A stretch of DNA of 64,000 nucleotides from Ophioderma brevispina (GCA_023653785.1 JAMKCH010001678.1:44934-108933); one strand, 5' to 3'. Counted from the first letter of the stretch, positions 10,331 through 23,520 are shown. Numbers and translations: made by a program. Notes: generated by a model not told the origin, from the letters alone.

Positions 10331-11906
10331 TATTGGCCGGTAATTAAGTTTATATATAACAGTGTATTTTCAGTTGACTATTTTTGGAATTGAAAGTGCT
10401 CAATCCCATTACAGAAGAGCGTAACGAAATGCGTGTGTGTGTTTGTGCGGACCCGGACTCTAACACATGAATTCTCGAATATGAATTTGGCAGCCATTAC
10501 ACAAGGGAGATAGCGGTTAATGCCAAATTAGTATTGTATCAGCGTGTCATGGTGTCACCCAAAGGAAACGCCCACAAGTCGTTTGCTGGTTAGATCACTA
10601 ATGTGAAAACATAGTCTTTGCCAAAGACGCATCCAAATTTTGTCCATCAACCGTCACAGGATCGCCTGAGACGCGTGTCGGCCGAGCGGAGCGAGCAGTG
10701 GCGTAACCAGCTCTTTCTGAGCTTTATGTGGTCATCATATGGGGGATTTTACCTACTAATCTATTTCTCGTGCCAACAAGTGAACGGCGGCTGAACCCTT
10801 TCTTTAACCACAATACAAATACCCGACAGTATTATAAAACAATGCCGCCAGGCGGTAGTATCCCATTTGTTTGACCGCAATGCATTCACATGGCGTCTTA
10901 CTATACATTGCCCGATAAGATCCCTGGAAAGGTACGGACGATTTATCCTGGAAATGAAGAAAAACAAAAAGCACAAAATAAATGCGGAAAGGCGATGTGC
11001 AAGACACTCCCCATGAGAGGGCGCTATACCACATCGTATACAGGGACTGTAGGAAATAAAAACAAAGCGCAACGCCTTGGTGAAAGGCTAGTGAAAACAT
11101 GACTAATGGGCCAGTTGTGAAGGATACTGTTTACTCCCTGAGTGTTGATATTTATTCTTAATCTCGACTTACGGCCTCCCTCTTTCACTTATAATGATGC
11201 GCGGATCAAAATCATAGTAGTTTAAATATAATAATATTTTACAAAATATGTTACATAATATTTTAAATTTTGATTACTTATCCTTTAAAAACCCAATAGA
11301 TGCGTGCAGTGCATGTTGTATTGTAGCATCACAAAACTCATAGAGGTGATGAAATAAGAAAGATTAATGTAATCCGAATTGAAACTATTTTGGACTTGTA
11401 TTTAGGCATTTTAAAGATAATAGAAATATGTATTTATAAAGGGCTTTTCAGATTTTCGGATTGAAGCAAACATAACCGAGTGGTGCTAATCAACTTCCCC
11501 TGGTGGAATGACCTTCTTCATGGGTACAAAATAATTTCGTTTTGGGATATAACATGTTGGTATCAGCGGCTCAAATTACAAAACAATACTCCCTCTCATA
11601 TTCTTAAAAGGTGGGTGTACTATTTTACTTTCTAATTAAGTTAAAGTTCATTTTCTGAAGTTACATTTCAATGCACTATTATCATATTTATGATTATGGA
11701 TTTGCCATGATCCAAAGCGGTAATGTTTTTAGATCTTGTTCAATATTAAAAAGACTAATAAAACTTAAGTAGAATTTTAAACATCCTCAAAACACTTTCA
11801 GGGGATTATATTATATGACACAATATTTAGACAAAATAAAATACACATCTCGCGCAGTTATTATCTGATATTAGAAAAGAAGTTTGAAGCATTGGTCTGG
11901 GTAACC

Positions 11907-11937
<31 letters not shown>

Positions 11938-12005
11938 AAAAAAAAGCTACTTTAGTGATAGTCCGGTACAATGATATAAGAGTTTCAATCCACCTTCCGG
12001 GCTCT
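10331..12005. other. AT-rich DNA without a recognised gene
   Basis: Only short ORFs occur. At 10696-10710 there is an isolated CAGTGGCGTAACCAG, identical to the hAT-type end at 43569, but with no partner nearby; it is probably a decayed end. A run of C then A (about 11909-11945) precedes the nested MITE. Confidence 0.4.
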
Positions 12006-12009
12006 ATTA

Positions 12010-12476
12010 TATAGACCGTATTCAATATGACGTCAGCCACCAGACATGTTGGTGGACAAGATGCATACATTCCAGGACTACAATACATTAACCCTAACTG
12101 CTTTTTGGTTTCTAGCCTATCTCCAGAGAGGAAGGGAAAGGGTAAAGGGGATAGAAGCTAAAGAAACTTTGACATCCATGGCGGGATTCGAACCCGGGGC
12201 CTCCGGCCCACCATTCCATATTACCAGGGACGGCAAGCCACGAGGGAGTCGCTGGACTGGCCAGCGATTTCGTGCCCATATGAGTGTTGGTGCGATGACG
12301 TCATCGCATCTTTTTGGACTTTGAGTTTCATTGGTGTCTGGTGGTGTTAGGGTTAAGCTGTCAATCGATCCATGTTTAGCGATGCACAGGGATCATTGAC
12401 AGGTGAATGTATTGTAGTACTGGAATGCGTCTATCTTGTCCACCAACATGGCTGGCTATTGAATACGGTCTATATT
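12010..12476. mobile_element. MITE with terminal inverted repeats, interrupted by a second element
   Basis: The ends ATAGACCGTATTCAATA (12011-12027) and its reverse complement (12457-12473) are perfect over 17 bp. The inverted arms continue, with GTTGGTGGACAAGAT facing ATCTTGTCCACCAAC. A second copy at 58444-58650 lacks the middle 265 bp. Without the insert, this copy is about 198 bp. The family is not identified; a TA-type target is possible. Confidence 0.85.
12092..12352. mobile_element. TTAA-flanked non-autonomous element (piggyBac-like), with tRNA-like B box
   Basis: The element begins CCCTAAC (12092-12098), ends GTTAGGG (12346-12352), and is flanked by TTAA on both sides (12088-12091 and 12353-12356). 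The related MITE at 58444 has a single TTAA at the same place, which shows the TTAA was duplicated on insertion. TTAA targets and CCC-starting ends are typical of piggyBac transposons. On the minus strand the interior has GGGTTCGAATCCC, a near-perfect tRNA B box, with an A-box-like TGGCCAGTCC about 70 bp upstream. A SINE origin for the core is therefore also possible. No transposase is encoded in its 261 bp. Confidence 0.75.
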
Positions 12477-12764
12477 GACCAACACCATAGGTTTAAGGGG
12501 TCGTATATTAATTTTCTTTTCGCGGATAGGATGAATTTCAGAAGAAATAGCTTACAAATTGAAATACATCAAACGGGAGTGGTGATTGTTTTGATTCATT
12601 GTTGTTTTTGATCAAAGATAATCATCGCGTGAATTTATTATTCTACGCTCGCTACGCAAGCCATGTATATGAAAAACAGTTGACCTTTATTTTTCAAAAG
12701 GATGTAATTTTATCATGTTTAGGAATGGGAGCATTTTAGCACGCCGTTAGGAAGTGGCAATATC

Positions 12765-13870
12765 CTACGTTATTGGCTTGGGGAGAGGGTTAGCCCAATG
12801 AACCTTCTATTGGTTAGTACTACTAATGTCCCAGGCCAATAGCTCTATATGCATTTAGTATCCACTCCATAGTCACTCACATGCGTTTTATTGTGTATTT
12901 ACGGTGGAAACCGGTTTCCTTCTGCTTCTAAAAATTGGGTTTCCTTCCCCCATCAGCATATGCCTCCCATGTGGAATAGCCATGGAATGACCAATAGTCA
13001 TAATCGATATACAATTGTCTTATGCATTGCATGTGACAACCACGAATTCACTATGTCCTGACCTTTAATATGGGCATTCCAAATGTATTAAAAAATCCCA
13101 TGTGGGGCTAAAACACCCAAACGCATATGTGCCTTCTATATGAGATGTATGAATACATCTGTAATTTAATAGCACAATGTATACCCATGATGGCCTTGAA
13201 CCTTAATAGGGGCTATACCTGTTTAACTAAAGGTTGGAACCTAGACAAATTTAATCCTTATAACCAAACCAATGTATTGTGTGAATTTAAACACGATTTG
13301 ACTTGATTTCAAATTTAGCCCTGTACTAATTTTACCCCCTTATTTTGCAATGTTACTCACATTTCTCAGAGGTTGGACCCAAAATTCTGATTCAGCACCC
13401 TTCAATTGTGGGACAAAAAGCAAGGGAATTTGGCTTAACATTCAATGTGGATAAACGATAAACGTTTTCCCCTAATTTGTATCGCTATTGAATTTTAAAC
13501 CACAACCCTTGCTTTTGTCCTACAATATTTGTTTTTATGGCTCTCTTGTATCCGGCATTTCGACCCATCCTTTAAATGTCTGCTGGTTAGTTGGAACAAG
13601 ACTGTTCTTGTGTTTTTAGCCAAATTGTGATTTTTTAAATGGCGCCGATCACGTTGCCTTACGTGGCAAATCTTGATATCAGGCTATGCGTGAGGGTTTC
13701 TAAGTCAAAGCATTTTTCTCGACTTCTTCCAAGTGTGTTTCCATATACAGTGACCCACTTTGCTGACCGACATTTTATGATACACTTTTTTCTAAGATAC
13801 ACTTTTTTTATCTATAAGCCTAAGCCTTTACCCTGTAAAGGCTTAGGATAAAAGTTAACATGGTTAAAAC
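12765..13870. repeat. Dispersed repeat, copy 2
   Basis: Collinear with 5265-7370 but shorter, lacking the ~74 bp minisatellite. Both copies end with TAAAGGCTTAGGAT and then GTTAAAACTAGG. No coding potential is recognised; the 70-residue ORF at 13639-13851 is not conserved in the other copy. Confidence 0.7.
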
Positions 13871-14049
13871 TAGGATATGAGTGTTGGATTAAGATTAAAG
13901 GTTTTGGGTAATAGTAGGGTTAATTCTTTATGGAATTTGTTTACAATTATGGTTAAGTAATCTTTCGTAATTTAAGTAAAACGTTTGTCAGTAAAAGTGT
14001 GTCTGCATACGTATGTCAGGAAATATCCATCTTTATGTAAAGTGATTAA

Positions 14050-14365
14050 AAGGTGCAACGAGAGATTTCACATAACAGGTGACCCTAAAATGTGAAAATT
14101 CTGATTTTTACACTGATATAAAGCTTTCTATCAAATATATCCCCACCTAAAAGGATTAAGCCTGGAATTATTTCTTTGGTACAAAATTTTTGAAATTTCT
14201 AATTTTCTATAGCAGCAAATGGGAAATTCATCCTATGTTTTATATTGAAATATAAGCATATAAAATTACCTTTGTTTTCACTTTATGACATTTCTGTAGC
14301 TAAATATAAGCTGTATGAAACCATTATATATGACAGAAAATGCCTTGAAATCTCTAGTCGCACCT
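14050..14365. mobile_element. TTAA-flanked MITE (316 bp)
   Basis: The left end is AAGGTGCAACGAGAGATTTC and the right end reads AAGGTGCGACTAGAGATTTC on the minus strand (18 of 20 identical). TTAA flanks both ends (14046-14049 and 14366-14369). The ends and target fit a piggyBac-like non-autonomous element. No ORF of note lies inside. Confidence 0.8.
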
Positions 14366-15999
14366 TTAAATGAGCACAACAGCAAAACAAATCTACAGCA
14401 GGAAATGAGTGGTATCTATGTTGTATTATTGTTGTATTATGGCATAGACAAGTACTTTAAAATTTGTGTTGAACTGTTTACGAAAAACAAGTCATTTATG
14501 TGTTTTATGGCCTTAATTTCTGAAGTGCCAGAACTAAAAGTTGGTCACGAACGTTAAGTACTCTATTTAGACCTTTTACACCATCCCTCATTATTTAGCT
14601 TTTGAGAGAACATTAACTTCAGTTTCAAGTGGAGCATATTTGATCCATATAAGTTTAGACAAAACATATTGAAAGCGAAATATTGCAATATGCCGCCGAA
14701 CATTATAAGAAAATGCGCACATTTTATCATTTGCAAGCCTAACATAATCTACGTCATGGTTATAATACATCGTCGAGTTAATATGCAATGAAATTCTTCT
14801 CCAAATTAGGGCGAAATGAGGAGAGTCTCAATTTGATATTTGTTTAATAATAACAATAATAGTAAAAATAATAACAAAAATAATAATAATAATGATAAAA
14901 ATAATAATGAGAATAAATTACATTAATTAATAATAAAGCGTATCAATAGTAATTTATGCAAAATGTTATGAAGTATTTTGCAGATGTGATCTTTCACTTT
15001 TGCTACTTTGTTTAAATTTCAGTGTGATTGTAATAATATCTCAGCACAGCCCCTTTAAAATGTCCTAGTTCTACCACGATAATTATATTGGGCGATTGGG
15101 CATTACGTAGTTGGGTCTAAAATCAATTCACGTGTGATCTTAATTCTATCTTCTATTACAGGGATGTACTGCATTATTCCAATGTTTTACCGAGATTTCT
15201 GCCATTAATTTTAGCTGGATTACTCTTAGCAAACAAATACATTTGAACCCTGAGTTGGAAGCATTGATTTTATAATCAGAACAAACGTTTGCTATCGATA
15301 ATTTCCCATATGTTTTGCCAATCCAATCTATCAATCTAGCTTGAGTGTATGCGTGTGTCCCCAAAGAAAGCATAAGGGGGATTTGGTGAAGTTTTGAGAT
15401 CGCTCTCAATATCATACATGCGTGCAACACCAACTGTGTGAATAAAAAAAAGGAAATCCGATTCATTATCCTTTGTGTGACAGGGTTCATTGTTTTCTAC
15501 GAAACAGTTGTAATTAACCTTGCGAATACGAGTTTGAATAATGAAATCAGGCGATGTCAGCTATTGACACCTTATTTAACAGGGTCAAATGGCCTCAAGA
15601 CAAATATGCCATAATGATCAAATAATCAGAAGTAACTCCGGGGATACACGGCTAAAATATATATGTGTGCGTTTCCCTTTCGGCTGAACAAATCTTTACC
15701 CTTAAAGAGCATAATATTCCATAAAACCAAGCAGCGGAGAAATCGGCATTCTGGACAAAGTTTCTGTAGACATAACGGCATAATTTCATTAAACCGATTA
15801 CTTACAAATAAAAATACCACTAGGTTGACTAAATTTAATCAAGGTAACACGCTGCCTTAAAGGCTGACTCAGAGATTTCGAAGTATAATATTTTTGTGTA
15901 GAAATTGAAAATAGAAAACTAGAAATAAGATAGTAACCTAAAATGCTTAATTCCAAAGTTGGAGATGAATCGGATGTTTCGTTTTCATGTAGTAAACGT
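14366..15999. other. AT-rich DNA with AAT-type microsatellite
   Basis: Bases 14845-14935 are a degenerate AAT/AAC microsatellite. The minus-strand ORF at 15146-15490 (114 residues) shows no domain, and its composition is that of random AT-rich DNA. At 15855 there is TTAAAGGCTGACTCAGAGAT, which matches one end of the element at 51345-51681, but a second end was not found. Confidence 0.4.
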
Positions 16000-16440
16000 T
16001 TATGCATATTATGACAGTGCCATAGGATACCGTCATAGGATAACCACTACAATTCTCCTAGAGATGCCAAACTATAGTAATGTCCAAGCCCCTACCAGGC
16101 TCCACTTTAAGAGGGGCCACTCCAAGCCTATAGAAACCAGCACAGAACTCAGAAAGGGGCTGGGAGGGGGGAAACAGAAAGCCAATTACTCAATCCTATC
16201 ACATGGAGTATGTCTTGCTTGGTTGATGGTCTTCTGAGTACTGAGGCTGCAAAGCACATGGACTGTAATGATGTAGTAGAAGAGCAGGAGATGCATAACA
16301 ATAGACCTGAACAAAAGAAGCCAATACCATACTGCCATGCCTGAATGGCTAACAATAAAGCTGCTGCAACACATCCTGAGCTGAGGCCAGCCTGCAGGGA
16401 CTGGTCACAAAAACATATGGGCTGGTCACTCTAATTCCAG
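16000..16440. other. GC-richer block of unknown nature
   Basis: This block is visibly less AT-rich than its surroundings and lacks long ORFs (92 residues at most). It has no partner in the window. It could be a repeat fragment or a non-coding exon; nothing decides between them. Confidence 0.25.
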
Positions 16441-19050
16441 GTAGAAAGTATTTCTTTTTCTAACTGGAGTTAGATTTTACTCTTGAGTAACATTTTAAAC
16501 TGTGCCTTAGGATTACTTCAGTATATTGCAGTAATATTTGTCGTATTTTTTCAAGACTTTAAATGTTCCGTGGAAACCCGTCTCTGTCACCTATTGATCC
16601 ATAGATTCCATCAGAGACCCCTTTTGGCAAATTTCGTCGCATCACATGCATGCGTTCTGGATTCGTTTTTTAACCTGTTTAGCAGTTACATTAAAAAACG
16701 GAGGCATTCTCCAAAATCACGGTTCTTTAAATGAGAATAAGTTGGCGATGGAGATTGGTAAATTGATAAAAGAAGTGATTTTTTTTTTCGGCAAATCTCA
16801 TAATATGGTGTCTTGGTCTCCTTATTTTCGCATACCATTCTGAAAGTATGGTCGTGTCCCGAGCTTTTACTGTTCTGCAATTACCACTAAATATCTCCAT
16901 CAAACATATGCATGTTTATTTGAGAAAATGTAGTTTGTCAATGAAAGGTTTACTCTGTAGTTCACAAAGTAATTGCCTTAGTAATTAGTAATTAGTTACT
17001 TATTAAACTATTGAAGCTTTCTTGTAGTCGTTAATAATTTAAATAACTTGTATTATGACTAAATACCATCCATAAGAGATTTTAATGCATTTGTAACGTT
17101 TATCCCTTTTCAGTATTTACTATTCTGCTCACGCGTCTTTGCAAAGATGATGCACGTATTCATCTTAAGTTAATATAGTTCATGAAGTGCTATAAAGGTG
17201 TCAATAGTATGTTTAATTTGCCATTATCGCAGTTTATCGGATGCAATTTCAAAAACCAGAGCAATCTTCTAATTTTGGAGTTTATATTACTTTTCCATTA
17301 GTGTTATACGCGATAATTTGTCAAATGTGGAACACTCGTAATTAGGTCATGTTTGTCACGTGATGTGAAATGACGTTCATTGAATGAACTTTTAAAACAC
17401 GGTTATAGAGTTCTTTCTGTTTGTCATATTTAGGCGCCATATATGTTGACTTTTGGATGATTACAAGGTGTGATAGGTTGCAAATGCGTGGATCTTTGAG
17501 CTTCAATTTAGAATAAGAAAATGATCAATATGCGAGAAAAAAAGTATGCAGTTACCATGAAAATGCCTAATTCACTACATGAATATCTCGGTCTGTAAAT
17601 CAAATATATACAAAAGAAAAAAATAAGTACCAATAAATAAGTATTAAACAAGAGATAATAGTTTGGTAAAAATCGTCGTCTATTTCATACTGATACAGAA
17701 ATACGTTTAAGTATAAAAACTGAATCGTGTAAGATTGTTTCAGATGAATTTATATTATTGCATCAATGTCACCGTAAACAGACGAAACCCAGTGCAGAAA
17801 TTGTAAAGAGCTTTCTAGGAAAGTTTTGACGCACACGGATATGTCTACACCTGTGCATATTTTGACAAAAAATGTTGAAAAATAACAGATTATCGTCTAT
17901 GCTGTCAACCGTTACACTTAAAATCACTGCCTGTTGATTTGCTAAGGATGGGTACTTCAATGCCGACACTGCATTTCCGCATTAACGTATAGTCTAATTG
18001 ACGACTGTTAAGGTGCCATTGTATTTATAGTGCAAAGGAAGAACGTGAAGCACACTAATTCAAAGTAAAGACAAAGGTATAACGGATTTTCTTCGTTCAA
18101 TAACAACTGATTTTTTTCGGTATATTCCACATCTTTCTCCTTTTTCATTTCCCTCGTACATTTTTCATAGTCTTTTCGACATCACTGACAAAGGCTAATC
18201 ATCCGGTGATTGAAAGTGTCTACAACTGTGTTAGTGTAGACATGTTAGTTGTATTCTCTATTAGTGGTATTTTTATCAAGCCATTGATTTAATAAAATCG
18301 GTTTATTAGCTTATTGCCGTTTTCTTTAAAATCACTTTTTGAAATAGTAAATTATTAATATAGTGTTCTGTCTCTTTCGTTCTTTGTTATATATTCTATT
18401 CTATCACCAGAATATTTTATTTAGTTTGAACATAGTTGCCGTTACGATATAATAAATAAACAAAACATGTCATGAAAAAAACGAGTTTAATATTTAGAAT
18501 TTATTTATTTTATTTATTGCGTTGGATACATCAATTCTATTTTTTAACTTTAAGAGCTTACTTTACATCATTTTAGTCGTATTTGTTAATTTTACATATT
18601 TTTTTTAAAATATTTTTAACATGAATGTATTTATATATATTTTTAATATTTATAAATGCAGCCAAAATATCCTCAATAGGCGACGCATCAAGCGGCCAGT
18701 CGGTTATAGTGACGCCAAACAAACCCTTCATCTTTTTCCCCTGTTTTATTTTATTTTTTTTAATTAGACTCCAACGGTCGAAAATCATACCACACCAAAA
18801 TGAAACACTAGCTTTACCGACAACTACTTAAAAGCCTTCTACTGAGGCTGTTGGAGAGATGAATTTTTAATAACTGGAATACCCTCCTTCATATACACTA
18901 CTTATTTATTCATCATGTGATAGGAAATTAATGCATATATAGGAGATGTGATTTTTTTCATTCGTAAGCAAAAACACCCGACAGCTCCTCTGTCAGTTTG
19001 AGCGTCAAAAAATCAGAACCACCAGACGTGTTATTTCAACTAATACATCG
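16441..19050. other. AT-rich DNA, nothing recognised
   Basis: No repeats, RNA genes or coding regions were recognised. ORFs are under 85 residues. Confidence 0.4.
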
Positions 19051-19059
19051 AATTGACTT

Positions 19060-19252
19060 GTTATTTTTACAACCGGCAGGAAACATATATAACAATCTTG
19101 TTTTCGACAATCATCAGTGGCCAATGCTCGCCGGCAAGTATAAAGTTGAGAACTTTATTTCTTTTCACGGATGATAAATCAATAAACGACAGAGATAACA
19201 TTAAGGGGAAAAGAGAGAGACATCATTCACACTCCCAACCAGCCTAACCCAG
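19060..19252 (+). other. Possible non-coding 5' exon of the gene at 25889
   Basis: A perfect consensus splice donor, CAG/GTGAGT, lies at 19252/19253. Before it come TATA-like stretches (CATATATAAC near 19085, GTATAAAG near 19138) and AG-rich sequence. Spliced to the acceptor at 25874/25875 it would give a short 5' UTR exon with a 6.6 kb intron. This is inference from splice signals only; other donors are equally possible. Confidence 0.2.
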
Positions 19253-19399
19253 GTGAGTCAAATTTTAGATGAGAGATTAAAGGTGATTTTATTTGATGTA
19301 ATTTATTTACACTTCTTTTAAATTAGTTGTTATTTACTTAAAGGTGTATCCTAAATTAATCACGTAAAACCTAACAGGCAATGCTAATTGACTGACAGA

Positions 19400-20155
19400 T
19401 ATGTCCTTACATTATTGAGTTAGACGTTATTGTAAGGTTTATCGAAATAACTAAAAGATAAATGTCTTTATGTGTTTCATTGGTCTTTTTAAACACTTTA
19501 AAGCACCTTGTTTCTGCTTACACGTAAATTACTAAATGCAAAAAATCTAAACCTTAAACCTCTCATAAGTTAGACGATACGTTATATCACAATATTAAGA
19601 AGATAACACATTGATGTCCCTCATTGATACTCTTTAAAATATTTTGGAGCGTTTAGATTCGGCTTAAACTTAAAATTTGATGTTGTAGAATACGTAGTTA
19701 CTAAAACAAAAAAAATCTAACCTTAAAACCTCTTATAAGTGAATTACACGGTATGTTATAGCAAACTATTTAGAAGATAAACGCATTGATGGGCCTCATT
19801 GCTACACTTTAAAACATTAACGCGTTTCGTTTATTTATTTTATTTAGAACATCCGGCGACGGGCCAGGCCGAAACCAATATTGCAAAAGTAACACTTTTA
19901 AGGGACGCCTCAGAACAACAAGCCAAATCGTAAAATGATTTGTGTTGTAGAAATACTTAGTTACTATTATACAACAACCCTTAACCTCTAAACATCTCAT
20001 AAGTGGATTAGATGTTATTCTAGGCTAGATCACAATATTTAGAAGATGAGCACATGTTTCATTGTTACTCTTTCAAACACTTTTAAAAGCATTTAGTTTC
20101 TACTTACACCTAATATCATCGACATAAAATACTTAGATACTAAATACAAAAATAT
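19400..20155. repeat. Diverged tandem repeat, unit about 167 bp, about four copies
   Basis: The landmarks AACCTCTCATAAGTTAGACG, then TTTAGAAGAT, then CATTG.T.CTCTTTAAA, then ACTTAGTTACTAAA recur at starts of about 19400, 19565, 19732 and 19988. The third unit is about 90 bp longer, owing to extra sequence at about 19828-19925. Divergence between units is considerable. Confidence 0.75.
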
Positions 20156-20974
20156 GTTGAAACCAAGAATGCGCAATTGTTTTTTCTTTATTAAATGTTT
20201 AGATTCTAAAAGTTTTCATTGCACAACTTTTATATTTACAAAACTAGGAATTTGTTTTTATTATCAAACATCGCTCTTACTGTTGACTAAATCTGAACAC
20301 TTAAACACGTATTTCTTTTTGACGGATAACCTGATTTCAGTGGTATAGAACGTTATTTAGGTGACAGAAAAATTCTCTACCAACTTTATTGGGATTAAAT
20401 CTCGCAAAAAGTAATATTAAGATACTGGAGAGATACAATACAGCATTAAACATTAAAATACTTTTCAATTTCACAACTTATTCTGTTTCAAAATGTAAAG
20501 CGAGATGTATCATAGTATCCAATGCAGACAGATTTTCTACTTCATATGAATAGAGTTTATGTTATAAATTTTTAAAGCACTCTGATCTACTTTGCTTCCA
20601 AAACTTTCAATAAATATTTTCACAGCTTTCTGCACGGCAAAATTGACTACAAACCTAATACAAACCGAATACTTTCATTTATTCTTTATATCATTCCATT
20701 GTGTGGAAGGTGTTATTTATTATCTCTAACATATGCTTTTGAATGTTATACAATAAACTTCCTCAAATGAAGAAGAAATATTAGTAAAGTAATTACAAAC
20801 ATAAACTGCGGACAATAGAGTATTCTCACAGATTGAACACTCAATAGCTTAATAATGCAAGATTTTCATTAACTTTAAAGAAAATTTTGACACTGTATAA
20901 TTGAAATCATAAACCCCTATTATGCAATATTTCAATTTAAAAGTCAGAAGGAAACAACCTTAGGTTAATAATAT

Positions 20975-21150
20975 AAGTGAAATAACTCCCAACTTCGTGA
21001 AGATTTAGTTCAGAGGAAACTATTGTTAATCGGATTAAATGGCCATAACTCGCCATTCCAGTGATGATTTAGTCCGAAGCGACTATTGTTAATCGGATTA
21101 AGTTGATATAACGCCCATTCACTGAGAATATCGTCAGAAGCGTCGGTATA
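20975..21150. repeat. Tandem repeat, unit about 62 bp, about 2.6 copies
   Basis: ATAACTC...GATTTAGT....AG.....ACTATTGTTAATCGGATTAA appears at about 20983 and 21045, with a more diverged third start at 21107 (ATAACGCCCATTCACTGAGA). Confidence 0.7.
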
Positions 21151-21526
21151 TTCCATGACCTCGGAACATCCAATCTCCTATAGTTCCCGTTGTTCTCTAA
21201 TCAGCTAAGGGACAGAGCAGATCGCCTTATTTGACTACCTTGATTGGATTATGGTGAAATAACTCCCTGTCCCTTTGAGGCGCATCTGATAGAGTACTTG
21301 ATAAATGACAGAACAACATTAGCAATACTATCTATGCCGTATCATTTTGATAGCGGTGAGCTGTCGGATGCTTGTGGTATGTTTATAACCCGGGGGTTCT
21401 CAAGTTTGGTTTGAGTGGGGACGTGCCTCCGAGATTCTGGAATTTTTGCCAAAAAAGGGACCCATCGCTATACCAGAGATGCAAATTTAACCTAAATTTG
21501 CCATTTTTTTTTTTGCCATTTTTCAG

Positions 21527-21801
21527 CGGACAAGATAGCTCAATCAGGTAAGCGCTCGACTCCAGTGTATTGTGCTCATCCATGCGTATAGGCGTGCGTT
21601 CGAGCCCTGTGAGATTCAGCTATCTTGTAATTTACCCATGCGATATTTGGGAAGCTGGTCCCGGCTGCGATGGTTATCTCGATGTATGTTTGCTGATAGG
21701 GAAAGCGCTGATCCTGATCTAATCTGCATTTGTGAAAGCGCTTAGAGGCCAAATAGAATAAGGCGCTATATAAATCTCTGTTATTATTATTATTATTATT
21801 T
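21527..21801 (+). repeat. tRNA-derived SINE
   Basis: The head has a pol III A box (TAGCTCAATCAGG) and a B box (GCGTTCGAGCCCTG). The body ends in AGGCGCTATATAAAT followed by a TTA-repeat tail (about 21780-21801). GCGCTATATAAAT with a trinucleotide tail is a common SINE/LINE 3' end in marine animals. The element looks nearly full length. Confidence 0.8.
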
Positions 21802-22729
21802 CCTCAAAGTTTTGACATTTTAAGCAAATTTGGACAAAAGATAAAAACAACCATTTGCTATACCAAAATTGGCATGCAAAAGGGGTAATTGACATAGCAG
21901 AAGGCGGATATTGAGACCGATGTCTGTGGCACGTCCCCATATGGTCATTTGTGTTGAGTAACTTCAGAGCGTTAACGTAACATGAATTTAATATAGCTGT
22001 TTCAAATTAAACCTGAAACTTACAATAAAAACACATTTGTAACCTCTCTCATTGCACGGAAATGTGATGGTAGCCCTCTCACAGAAACAAGAAATAACAA
22101 TAAATATCACATTAAATGTTGTGGTAGGATGCTTGGCTTTCAAAGCGTTACATTCCAGAGTCTCATTATCACTTAATTTGAAATATAAGATAATTGAAAA
22201 ATTATAAATCATGTCTGTAAATATAATCTTTCGAGCCAGTTTGCAGAAATTTACCGTTCATACGTCCAGTGGAAAGTTTCGTAATGTATCTCGTGTTACG
22301 TTACGTAATTTGACACCCGTTACTTAATTACGTGCTGAAATGAAGGCATAAACAACCAATGTCCAGTAATTCCGTGATCCTCCATTGTTTGCCCAGGTGA
22401 AAGCCAATACATGTATGGTTAAAGGAAAGGCGCTTAAGTGTGATCCAAACAATATAATTTATCTCAACAGACTGGCTTAAGAATCAAACGAATAGTAGCT
22501 GTATTCACCATTAAATAGGCATATCCATAACTGATAATTTCAAGTTTATCATTGTTGCAAACTTCCCCGTATGTGGGTTGAGCTTCCCGAACCAGTCAGA
22601 GATGATTTTATTGTTTATAGCAGTAAGTCATATTTGTTAAGAAACATCTGATAAACAATATTGGGTTATCTGTTTTAAAATGAAATTTTAGTGCAATAAT
22701 ATCAATATTATGTATTGTACTTGTGTTGT

Positions 22730-22912
22730 GCTTGCCTCAGTGAGTTGGAGGAGTCACATCCTTTGGATGACAGCGGTTTCTTGCTCCTGATATCCTCCTG
22801 GCTAGCTCACGGAGGCAAATTTAAATTTAAATTTTTATTTCTTTTTCTTGATATTTTTGTATATTGTTTAATTTTTATGTTCTTAGCCAAATAAAGAAAT
22901 AAATACTGTATT
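22730..22912 (+). repeat. Candidate retroelement 3' end with hairpin
   Basis: An inverted pair, GCCTCAGTGAG (22734-22744) with CTCACGGAGGC (22805-22815), forms a stem around about 60 bp. It is followed by T-rich sequence and CCAAATAAAGAAATAAATA at the end. The shape fits a LINE 3' end, but no coding part precedes it. Confidence 0.35.
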
Positions 22913-23379
22913 CTTTCTAAAATAATGAAATCAACAAGGGTTTTTAAGTGCCACATACACTAAGACACCGCTAAACGTTAACAAGTAACAGTCCAATTAT
23001 TATGGGGAAAAATATAATTTCCATTTTTGTTGTCACTTGTTGAAATCAATGAAGCAAAATATCTCACTCAATTACTCGACAAGTCGACTTAGCGCCTATA
23101 TGAAATCAACTTTCCCCGATCAGAATATGACCAATGCGTTTATGTATCATATATTATACAGTAAAGAACTTGTCTACTCGGCCTGAATGTTCACACTGTT
23201 GCGTTGCGATGCATTCAAACGAATAAATCTGCCACGGACATTCGATGTAGACAAGCTGAGACAATTGTGTTTTAGCTGCGGTACACCGTTTAGGGCCTCT
23301 CGCTTATTGGTATCAGGGCCCCAGGATTAATAAATGCAGCATCACAGCATTAGACCTAATTGTTTTGAAAAGCAAGTCT

Positions 23380-23520
23380 TATAATATTTGTTCTCCCTCC
23401 CTCTCTCTCTCCCTCCCTCTTTTCCTCTCTCATTTTTCTCCAATCTCTTGGGGGCCCCTAACCTCTCGGGGCCCGTGGACTTTGTCCACTCTGTCCCTAT
23501 GGTAGCTACGCCCCTGGGTA
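23380..23520 (-). repeat. Fragment of a GGGGCGTAGCTACC-type repeat
   Basis: The sequence ends in GGTAGCTACGCCCCTGG, with GGGGCCC-rich and CTCTCCCTCC low-complexity sequence before it. It resembles one end of a widespread short repeat. I could not find the other end. Confidence 0.35.

Noticed and set aside
12180..12215. tRNA gene (perfect B box on the minus strand)
   Set aside because: No acceptor stem or full cloverleaf can be drawn, and it lies inside a transposed 261 bp element.
12092..12352. Interstitial telomere sequence (CCCTAAC/GTTAGGG)
   Set aside because: Only one copy of the heptamer is present at each end. They are the inverted ends of a TTAA-flanked element.
15146..15490. 114-residue minus-strand ORF as a gene
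   Set aside because: Composition is that of translated AT-rich DNA, with no signal peptide, domain or splice context that stands out.
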